This document shows, in pieces, positions 57,243 through 64,000 of a stretch of DNA of 64,000 nt. This stretch comes from Methylosarcina fibrata AML-C10 (lineage in GTDB: Bacteria > Pseudomonadota > Gammaproteobacteria > Methylococcales > Methylomonadaceae). The DNA lies in the NCBI RefSeq assembly GCF_000372865.1, contig NZ_KB889965.1, positions 2,244,990-2,308,989 on the forward strand, written 5' to 3'. The first letter of the stretch is position 1. Each line of letters starts with the position of its first letter. The notes below the pieces were generated by a model. That model worked only from the letters and a program-made list of their open reading frames with translations. It ran no database searches and was not told the DNA's origin. The position numbers and the translations under genes are program-made.

Positions 57243-58363
57243 GCGTTGTCTCCCTTTTTCTTGCGCCGGGGTTTTGGCACTGCATTCGTAGGTTTGGCCA
57301 TTGCGCTCTGCGGCGACAAGGTCGCCGCTGCAGCCCGTTCACGCGCCACTGCGATGGCGTGATGCAAGCGGGAACGCAGCGCCTCGCGTTCCGGCAGTTC
57401 GGTCAGATACTCGGCCACGCGGATGCTAGAGCCATCCAGTTGTAGCACTTCAATTTCTTCCCGGTTGATGCTAGCGCACAGAATCAGGCCGATGGGCGCT
57501 TCTTCGCCGGGTTGCCGCTCGTAGCGATCGAGCCAACGCAAGTACAGCTCCATCTGCCCCTTGTGCGCCGCTTGAAACTTCTCCAACTTCAGCTCCACCG
57601 CCACCAAGCGTTGCAACTTGCGGTGATAGAACAGCAGGTCGAGATAAAAATCGTCCGCCCCGATAATCAGACGCTTCTGCCGGGCGACAAAGCAGAAGCC
57701 ATCACCCATTTCCAGCAGAAAACGCTCCATGTCGGCCAGAATGGCCGACTCCAGGTCGCGCTCGCTGTAAACGCCTTGCAGGCCCAGAAAATCCAGCAGG
57801 TAAGGATCGCGGAACACCAGATCGGTGCTGATCTGGTCTCGCTCGCGCAGCTTGGCGATTTCCATTTCCACCACAGCCTCGGGCTTTTTGGAGATGGCGG
57901 TGCGCTCGTAGAGCATCCCGCCAATCTTCTTTTCCAGCGTGCGCGTACTCCAGCGTTCGATGCGGCACATCTCGGCATAGAACTCGCGCTGCAAGGGTCG
58001 CTCCAGATAGATGATCTGGCGAAAATGCGTCCACGACAAAACTGTACTCAGCGCGGAGACAATCTTTTCGTCCGGAAAAGCCTCGGCAAATCGCTTCATG
58101 TGCCACAGATTGCGGTCGGCGAAGCCTCTGCCGTAGGCCTGGGTCAATTCTCTACTCACTGCGGAGACAATCTCCTGCCCGTAGGGCGCTCGCTCCTTCT
58201 GCAGCAATTCCACGCCGATCCGGTGGCCGATGCGCCAATACAGCATCGTCAGCGTGGCGTTGGCGGTCTGCGCGATGTGCTGACGGGCGGAATCGATCAG
58301 GCCGCGCAACTCCAGCAGCAGGGCATCGGCCGGTTTGGGTGCGGCGGGCTTATTCTTCGCCAT
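57239..58363 (-). CDS. DUF1016 (YhcG-type) PDDEXK nuclease protein
   Basis: A 374-residue protein. The N-terminal DUF1016 region has NATLTMLYWRIGHRIGVELLQKERAPYG and GFADRNLWHMKRFAEAFPD; the C-terminal PD-(D/E)XK-like nuclease core has DDFYLDLLFYHRKLQRLVAVELKLEKFQAAHKGQM (D...E-x-K active site). Tail is basic (KPRRKKKGDNA). The start at 58363 (MAKNKPAAP) overlaps the hsdS stop by 14 bases; upstream extension is not family-like. Location between hsdS and hsdR suggests association with the restriction system, role unknown. Confidence 0.88.
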   Translation of the reverse strand: MAKNKPAAPKPADALLLELRGLIDSARQHIAQTANATLTMLYWRIGHRIGVELLQKERAPYGQEIVSAVSRELTQAYGRGFADRNLWHMKRFAEAFPDEKIVSALSTVLSWTHFRQIIYLERPLQREFYAEMCRIERWSTRTLEKKIGGMLYERTAISKKPEAVVEMEIAKLRERDQISTDLVFRDPYLLDFLGLQGVYSERDLESAILADMERFLLEMGDGFCFVARQKRLIIGADDFYLDLLFYHRKLQRLVAVELKLEKFQAAHKGQMELYLRWLDRYERQPGEEAPIGLILCASINREEIEVLQLDGSSIRVAEYLTELPEREALRSRLHHAIAVARERAAAATLSPQSAMAKPTNAVPKPRRKKKGDNA

Positions 58364-59753
58364 CCTCGTCCTCCCCATCGGCTTCGATGTCTTCGCCGCC
58401 GCCCAGAGCCGCCAAGTCTTCCTCGGCCACCACGTCATCCGGCCCCGGCACCCAATCGCGAACATCGATTTGGCCGGTGACGACGTCGGTAATCAGGCGG
58501 TCGCGGTATTCGCGGATCAGCTTGATTTCTTCTTCGGCACGTTGGATGGCTTCTTCGAGCGGTTTACACTCGTCGGCGATCCACTTGCAGATTGCCTTTT
58601 GCTCTTCGACGGGTGGTACAGTGAACGGAACGGTCACAAGCTTTTCACGTGTCAGATGCGCGATGCTAACTCGGTTCACGATGGCGTTGAAACGTCCGCG
58701 CTTGCCGTAGGAGAAGAACTGATGAAACAGGAATTCCGGCAGCATCATGGTCTTGGCCGCTACCCGGTGTACGGAGTTTTGGATGTAACACTCCGGCAGT
58801 TCATCGTTCCACATGCAAGCACGACCGACTTCGCCGCCTTCACTGACAAGCAGATCACCCTTGCGAACGCGGAGCTGTGCCATCTCTGAACTGGCAATCC
58901 ACATTTCCTTTACGTCATGCACGTCCGGCTTTACCCATTGCACATTCGTGGAACGCAGGTAGGGCTTGAATTCACCGTCACTATCTTTGGCCTCGGTGAT
59001 CAGCATCTTGCCCAGAATCACGTTGGCAACATTTTTCAGTCGCTGAAGCTTCCAATGCTCGGGGATATCCCCCAGCCACTCAATACCAGAAGATTTCAAC
59101 GCAACTGACGCATCAAGCCCGCGCGTCACGGCGTGATCGATGATGCGCAGCTTCTGCTCGGTAAGCAGCCTGATGAGATCGCGCTTGGCCTTGATGAAGC
59201 GGGCGATATGGGCATCTTGCACCCGCAAATAGTCGACGATCTGATCCTGCTCGGCACGCGGCGGTTGAATCAGTGGAATATCAAGAAACTGGTTTGGATA
59301 AAGCCGAAGCCGGGACGCTCGGATACCTGTCGAACGGCAATTGTATTCAGACACGTAGGCGCGAATACGCAGCAAATAATCCAGATAAGCCGGGCTGAAA
59401 TCCTCTGGGTTGTGAGGCCTGTAAACACCATAAGCCGGACTAACCAATCCTGTGTGACGAGCTGCTCCTAACGCCGCCATCCAAGCCCATAACGTATTGA
59501 CGACAATATCGCCGGGACGGCAAAGCTTGTGCCCAGCGTAGCTTTCCGCCTTGAACATGGTGACGTTTTTCTGGCTGCGAGGTGTAACGCCTGTCAGATG
59601 CGACACAGAAAGCAACTCCTCGTCACCCGTGCGCGAACGGTCATCCACTTCACGAAAAAACACTTTGGCGCGCTGTTCGTCCCAATGCTCTGGAATATTG
59701 GGAAGCCAAGGCATTTTGGGTTTTCTATATCCTGAGTAGCGGGTGGAATCCAT
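58350..59753 (-). CDS. hsdS: Type I restriction system specificity subunit HsdS
   Basis: A 467-residue protein with two target-recognition domains: the first from about 15 to 190 (WLPNIPEHWDEQRAK...RTGDEELLSVSHLTGVTP) and the second from about 215 to 405 (GIEWLGDIPEHWKLQRLKNV...QWVKPD). Helical spacers (QIVDYLRVQDAHIARFIKAKRDLIRLL and EEAIQRAEEEIKLIREYRDRLI) join them. The start at 59753 (MDSTRYSG) has AGGAG at a 7-base spacing; the longer frame at 59777 is not needed. It determines the DNA target of the HsdM methyltransferase. Confidence 0.93.
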   Translation of the reverse strand: MDSTRYSGYRKPKMPWLPNIPEHWDEQRAKVFFREVDDRSRTGDEELLSVSHLTGVTPRSQKNVTMFKAESYAGHKLCRPGDIVVNTLWAWMAALGAARHTGLVSPAYGVYRPHNPEDFSPAYLDYLLRIRAYVSEYNCRSTGIRASRLRLYPNQFLDIPLIQPPRAEQDQIVDYLRVQDAHIARFIKAKRDLIRLLTEQKLRIIDHAVTRGLDASVALKSSGIEWLGDIPEHWKLQRLKNVANVILGKMLITEAKDSDGEFKPYLRSTNVQWVKPDVHDVKEMWIASSEMAQLRVRKGDLLVSEGGEVGRACMWNDELPECYIQNSVHRVAAKTMMLPEFLFHQFFSYGKRGRFNAIVNRVSIAHLTREKLVTVPFTVPPVEEQKAICKWIADECKPLEEAIQRAEEEIKLIREYRDRLITDVVTGQIDVRDWVPGPDDVVAEEDLAALGGGEDIEADGEDEDGEE

Positions 59754-59820
59754 CAATCTTCTCCTGCGACTTCGCAAGGGCTATAAGCTAATTGTCTACT
59801 CAGTGCGTAGACAAAACTGT

Positions 59821-62262
59821 TCATGAAGCCCCCACAATTTTATGCAGCAAACCCTCGGTCTGCTGTTCCAAAGCCAGAATATCGGCGCGGATTTCCGCCA
59901 AGGTCCGTAGCGGCGCGGGCCGGTAGAAATAACGGGCAAACGAGATTTCATAGCCAATTTTGGTGGCGTCCATCGCGATCCAAGCGTCGGAGGCATGCGG
60001 CAACACTTCGCGCGCAAAAAACGCTTCGATGCCGCCCGGTTCGGTCAGCGGCACCTGTTCGGTGTCGCGCAAATCGCTGTCGGGTTCGTATTCGATCATG
60101 TAGCGGTCTTTGCCGTCTTGCTCCAGATAGGCACCGTCGTATCCCGGCTCGAAATATTCGCCGGCCTTGAGCTTTGTGCGCTTGGTGATCACTGGTGGCG
60201 CGGTTTCATCACGCCAGCTCACGGCTTTGTAGATGATTTTTTTATCGGAAGCGCTGGGCTTCTTGTCGAGCTGTTTCATCGCCGCATCGAAGCGGGCGCG
60301 GAACTGATTATGATCGTCAAAGATGCCATCACCCAACTCCTGTTGCGCCAAACGTGCCAGTTCGACCAGGGCTTTGTCGCGCAGCCAGGTGGCTGGGTCG
60401 AGCAGTTTCTTGCGTTTTTGAGACGATACGTTCCTGTATCGTCCCCCTTCGGGGTCGCCATGCGATCCAAATCCGTTCCCGACGGATTTGTCCGGCACGG
60501 CTTTCTTGGCAGGCTTGCTGTCGCCGTCATCCCCTTCATCCGCATCGTCGTCGCTATCGTCGCCTTTCAGCCAGGCTTCAATCTCGGGCCGCAGTTTGGC
60601 GAACCGATCGTAGAGCGCATCGCCCCAGCGGCCGTAAATTTCGCTGCGCAAGGCTTCATCGCCGGAGGCAAAGCGTAGCGTCTCGATGGCACTGCGTTTG
60701 AGCTGGCTCTTTAGACGTAACGGCCGGTCGACGGTGATTTTCCAGTAACCGAAATCGGCGTTGTTAAACCACTTGGATTCCGGACTGGTCTTTGCCGACT
60801 CTTCGTCAGCCGGCGGCAGTTGCAGGTATTGCTCCAGAATGCGTTCGATGTCGGTTTCACCAAGAGCGCAGTTTTTCTTGCCCAGGTTGCGGCGCAACGG
60901 CTGAAACCATTGGCTGGCATCGATCAGTTGCACTTTACCCTTGCGGTGTTCGGCCTTGCGGTTGGTCAGCACCCAGATGTAGGTGGCGATGCCGGTGTTG
61001 TAAAAGATGTTCAGCGGCAAGGCGATGATGGCTTCCAGCCAGTCGTTTTCGATGGCCCAGCGGCGGATGTTGCTTTCGCCTTGGCCGGCGTCGCCGGTGA
61101 ACAGCGCCGAGCCGTTGTGCACCAAGGCGATGCGGCTACCCAGCGGGGTGTTGTGCTTCATCTTCTGCAGCTTGTTGACCAGGAACATCAATTGGCCGTC
61201 GCTGGAACGGGTGATGAGTTTGTATTCCGGGTCGCCGTCGTGGGTGACCATGAAGCGCGGGTCGCTAAAGCCGGCTTTGCCGCCCATGCGTTCCAGGTCG
61301 GTTTTCCAGCTTTTGCCGTACGGCGGATTGGATAGCATGAAGTCGAATTCGCGCGCCGGAAACTGGTCGGCCGACAAAGTGGATTTATCAGCACCGCCGA
61401 CGATGTTCTCGGCTTCTTCGCCTTCGCCCTTGAGCAGCAAATCGGCTTTGCAGATGGCGTAGGTTTCCGGGTTGATTTCCTGGCCGAATAAATGAATCGA
61501 CACTTCCTTACCGTGGCTGGCGGCCAGTTCCAGCAGCGTTTCCTCGGCCACAGTCAGCATGCCGCCGGTACCGCAAGCGCCGTCATACAAGGTATAGGTG
61601 CCGGATTCGATCCGGTCGGCGATCGGCACGAACAATAATTTGGCCATCAGTTTGACCACATCGCGCGGCGTCCAGTGTTCGCCGGCTTCTTCGTTGTTGT
61701 CTTCGTTAAAACGGCGAATCAATTCCTCGAAAGCGGTGCCCATGCCGTGATTGTCCAGTCCCGGCAGTTTGATGCGGCCGTCGCCATCGAGCACCGGCTG
61801 CGGCGACAGATTCACATCGGGATTGAGAAAGTCCTCGATCAGGTAACCCAGGACATTGGCATCGACCAGGGTCTGAATCTGGTCGCGGAATTTGAATTTG
61901 GCCAGAATTTCCAGGACGTTGTACGAGAAGCCATCGAGATAATCGATGAAGTTGTCGCGCAATCGTTGGCCTTGGCCGCTGGCCGCCAGACGGGACAGGG
62001 TAAATTCCGAGGTGTTGTAAAACGCCTGGCCGGCGGCCATGCGTAGCGCGCCTTCCTGATCGACCACGCCGTGCTGATCGAGGAATTTTTTGCGTTCCAA
62101 TACGACGTCTTTGCTGGATTCCAGCACGGCATCGAGACGACGCAGCACGGTGAACGGCAGTATCACATCGCGGTATTTGCCGCGCACGTACACATCGCGC
62201 AGACGGTCATCGGCGATATTCCAGATGAAGTCCGCAATCCATTTGAGTTGGCTTTGATCCAT
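59821..62262 (-). CDS. hsdM: Type I restriction system methyltransferase subunit HsdM
   Basis: An 813-residue N6-adenine methyltransferase. The N-terminal HsdM_N domain precedes EHWTPRDVVKLMAKLLF, the SAM-binding motif I TLYDGACGTGGMLTVAEE (about 225-245) and the catalytic NPPYGKSW (about 313-320). It is longer than typical HsdM (about 500-700) due to a C-terminal extension (about 570-813) with an acidic run (GDDSDDDADEGDDGD). At about residues 590-613 the reading frame contains an in-frame palindromic repeat at 60422-60489. It acts with HsdS to methylate host DNA. Confidence 0.93.
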   Translation of the reverse strand: MDQSQLKWIADFIWNIADDRLRDVYVRGKYRDVILPFTVLRRLDAVLESSKDVVLERKKFLDQHGVVDQEGALRMAAGQAFYNTSEFTLSRLAASGQGQRLRDNFIDYLDGFSYNVLEILAKFKFRDQIQTLVDANVLGYLIEDFLNPDVNLSPQPVLDGDGRIKLPGLDNHGMGTAFEELIRRFNEDNNEEAGEHWTPRDVVKLMAKLLFVPIADRIESGTYTLYDGACGTGGMLTVAEETLLELAASHGKEVSIHLFGQEINPETYAICKADLLLKGEGEEAENIVGGADKSTLSADQFPAREFDFMLSNPPYGKSWKTDLERMGGKAGFSDPRFMVTHDGDPEYKLITRSSDGQLMFLVNKLQKMKHNTPLGSRIALVHNGSALFTGDAGQGESNIRRWAIENDWLEAIIALPLNIFYNTGIATYIWVLTNRKAEHRKGKVQLIDASQWFQPLRRNLGKKNCALGETDIERILEQYLQLPPADEESAKTSPESKWFNNADFGYWKITVDRPLRLKSQLKRSAIETLRFASGDEALRSEIYGRWGDALYDRFAKLRPEIEAWLKGDDSDDDADEGDDGDSKPAKKAVPDKSVGNGFGSHGDPEGGRYRNVSSQKRKKLLDPATWLRDKALVELARLAQQELGDGIFDDHNQFRARFDAAMKQLDKKPSASDKKIIYKAVSWRDETAPPVITKRTKLKAGEYFEPGYDGAYLEQDGKDRYMIEYEPDSDLRDTEQVPLTEPGGIEAFFAREVLPHASDAWIAMDATKIGYEISFARYFYRPAPLRTLAEIRADILALEQQTEGLLHKIVGAS
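60422..60489. repeat. Palindromic cassette inside the hsdM frame
   Basis: Three hairpins in a row: GACGATAC/GTATCGTC (60422-60443), CCCC-TTC-GGGG (60444-60454) and AAATCCGT/ACGGATTT (60469-60489). They lie inside the coding frame without breaking it and encode a charged, glycine-rich insert between low-complexity acidic sequence and the following KRKK segment. This is a repeat that appears to have inserted into coding DNA. Confidence 0.7.
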
Positions 62263-62291
62263 ATAATTGTTGTTCCGAGGTGTTTACCTGA

Positions 62292-63746
62292 TCAGTCGTT
62301 CAGTTCAGGTTGATTCAATTCCGACGCTCCCATCCAGTAGCACAGCAACGGTGCAGGCAAGCGCATGATTTGGGTCACTGTTTCGCCGGTCTGCGGCAAG
62401 CCGGTCATCAAACCGAAGTCGTCAAGCGATTTAGTCACGACATAACCTCGGGCAATTTTCTTTTGCTCGCATAGTTCGAGCAAGCCTTTCAATTCCCGCG
62501 CACCGGTGTGCTGGGCGCGGTATTTGACTTCGAAAGGAATAAATTGCCCGCCGATTTCGGCAACCAAGTCAACCTCGCGCTCTTGTTTGCCTCGCCAGTA
62601 GGTAAAACGTACATTCTGGGCATAATAACGCGCGAACAGGTGTTTGAACACGGCCGTTTCGGTCGCCACACCCAGCGCGGAAGGATCGTCGATGATGCTT
62701 TTGCCTTTGAGCAATACGGCGGGCGCGATCGCTGCATCGGCCAGGTAAATTTTGAAACGCCCTTTGAGCACATCCTTGCCGTAACCGAATGGGGGTAGCC
62801 GGTAAATCAGATGGCAGGCTTCCAGCAATTCGATGAAATGCTGGGCGGTGGGGCGCTTGACCTCCAGGTTTTTTGACAGGTCGGTGATATTCAGCAAACC
62901 GCCGTCGTGCATGCAGAGGTAGAGGAAGGTATGCTCGAGGTCGAGAACCCGGCGCACCCCAAACAGCGCGGTCATATCGCGTTTGAGCGCCTTGTCGATG
63001 ATGTCTTCGCGCAGCAGGCGCTGGGCCTGGGTGATGCTTTCTACTTGCGCGGTTTGCGGGAAACCGCCGCGAATCAGATACTCGTGGAAATGACCGACAT
63101 AGGGCGCGGCGATTTCTTGCGCCCGGTAAAATTGCGGCGGCGTCCAGTCGAACAGCTCTGTCAGGCTTTTTAACGGAGGCAATGCCGGCAGTTGGACCTG
63201 TTTGATTTGCAGGTATTCGTAAAACGATAGCGTGGTCAGCCGGATAGTATGCCAACGGCCGACGCCGGACTCCTGATCCGCTTCGACCAAAGGCATCGCC
63301 GAACCGGTAAAGACAATGCGGCGCTGTTTGTTGAAATCGATCTGATGTTTAACCCAAGTGCCCCAATCTCGGATAAACTGGGCTTCGTCGAGAAACAGAT
63401 ATTCAGGTCCATCGACACGCGGCTCACGCTCACGCCAGGCCTCCAGCACCGCTTCAATGCCGGCGAGCTTCAGTACGGGGTGATCGAAGGTAGCGTAGAG
63501 AATATTGGCGGCAGCGATGCCTTGTTTCAGTAGCGCGTCGATTTGTTGTTGCAGCAATGTCGTTTTACCGACTTGGCGTGCCCCGGACAACAGGATGGCG
63601 CGATGTACTGGCGGGCTGGCCACCCAACGGTTTAACTGCCGCCAAGCCGCACGCTGCCATCCCGGCAAATCGGCTATAGACTCACCGCGCCACCAAGGGT
63701 TGAATTGGGCCAATACCGCAATCAGCTCTTCTTTTGATACCTTCAT
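62292..63746 (-). CDS. AAA ATPase of the DUF4143 family
   Basis: A 484-residue protein. Walker A is ILLSGARQVGKTTLLQQQ (about 50-67); Walker B is YLFLDEAQFIRDWGTWVKH (about 115-133). A central winged-helix region follows (HDGGLLNITDLSKNLEVKRPTAQHFIELLEACHLI), then a DUF4143 C-terminal domain with a PDDEXK-like trace (KQEREVDLVAEIGGQFIPFEVKY). Such ATPases are common in mobile islands and of unclear function. It is 30 bases upstream of hsdM on the same strand and may be co-transcribed with it. Confidence 0.9.
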   Translation of the reverse strand: MKVSKEELIAVLAQFNPWWRGESIADLPGWQRAAWRQLNRWVASPPVHRAILLSGARQVGKTTLLQQQIDALLKQGIAAANILYATFDHPVLKLAGIEAVLEAWREREPRVDGPEYLFLDEAQFIRDWGTWVKHQIDFNKQRRIVFTGSAMPLVEADQESGVGRWHTIRLTTLSFYEYLQIKQVQLPALPPLKSLTELFDWTPPQFYRAQEIAAPYVGHFHEYLIRGGFPQTAQVESITQAQRLLREDIIDKALKRDMTALFGVRRVLDLEHTFLYLCMHDGGLLNITDLSKNLEVKRPTAQHFIELLEACHLIYRLPPFGYGKDVLKGRFKIYLADAAIAPAVLLKGKSIIDDPSALGVATETAVFKHLFARYYAQNVRFTYWRGKQEREVDLVAEIGGQFIPFEVKYRAQHTGARELKGLLELCEQKKIARGYVVTKSLDDFGLMTGLPQTGETVTQIMRLPAPLLCYWMGASELNQPELND

Positions 63747-64000
63747 CCGCAGATATTAGCATTTTTACGACATTATTGTCATGTATAGATAGCAATAAAA
63801 TGTTTTTTTGGAAAAAATAGCTTCATATCCAATTTTTGAGATCGGTATCATTCAGCAGATAGGAGGAGCTCAACAATTTGGGCCTGGATGAGGATCGATC
63901 AAACAGAAATAACCTTAAAGGATTTCACCGGTGGCCTCTTTAGCTTTTTCCTTTTACATTATTGATCCGGCCCCATGAAGTCTCAACTCCGTTCGGGCTA
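63747..64000. other. 254-base AT-rich end region without supported features
   Basis: The stretch past the ATPase start has no convincing gene, RNA or repeat. The promoter for the hsd-region operon should lie here, but no clear hexamer pair stands out. The second attachment site of the island is not visible in it. Confidence 0.3.

Overview
The window is bacterial and fits a GC-rich gammaproteobacterium. Gene families and their order (waa-type LPS genes, guaB-guaA-tadA, pntAB, prfC, REP-like palindromes) support this. Two exported copper-type proteins (5766-7515) make a methanotroph-like member of the Methylococcales plausible, but no methane monooxygenase or other diagnostic gene is present, so genus-level assignment is inference.

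Layout. 1-4142 (minus) is an LPS core block: a probable msbA start, two family-2 glycosyltransferases, an O-antigen ligase and a heptosyltransferase-type GT9. 4305-5594 holds two membrane proteins. 5766-7515 holds a membrane-anchored cupredoxin and a partner-like exported protein, each with its own terminator. 7790-18142 is housekeeping: pgi, tadA, guaA, guaB, pntA, pntB and an MFS sugar:cation-type transporter. 18196-22500 is mixed accessory DNA: a DUF3616 protein, CreA, a small membrane protein, a ParE-type toxin-antitoxin pair, a frameshifted hicA and three REP-like inverted-repeat elements. 22507-28432 holds prfC and then a cluster of O-methyltransferase, HupE/UreJ-like protein, TPR protein and DUF4331 protein.

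28700-31600 is an AT-rich block unlike its surroundings. It carries a two-gene operon of a ParA-type ATPase and a stand-alone RelA/SpoT nucleotide synthetase. Convergent to it are the immunity-like gene and the toxin tip of a 2454-residue RHS protein (31118-38482). The RHS protein has PKD/Ig domains, an NHL propeller, a YD-repeat shell and a C-terminal domain resembling HYD1-type ADP-ribosyltransferases. The ParA-Rel pair is my best candidate for an undescribed system, and the RHS toxin-immunity pair is second.

38578-54026 contains a symporter whose 5' region is tandemly duplicated, a partner-switching pair (SpoIIE phosphatase with a kinase-like domain, plus a STAS protein fused to a binding-protein domain), a CBS protein, an arsenic methylation/arsenosugar pair (ArsM-like, ArsS), and a signalling cluster (CHASE2 adenylate cyclase, REC-GAF-HD-GYP, OmpA lipoprotein, FecR protein).

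From tRNA-Leu(UAA) at 54397 a genomic island begins: tyrosine integrase, an IS3-group element, an hsdR reduced to an N-terminal stub at the IS edge, a DUF1016 nuclease, hsdS, hsdM and a DUF4143 ATPase. The type I system therefore appears able to methylate but not to restrict, unless the DUF1016 protein substitutes. The right end of the island is outside the window.
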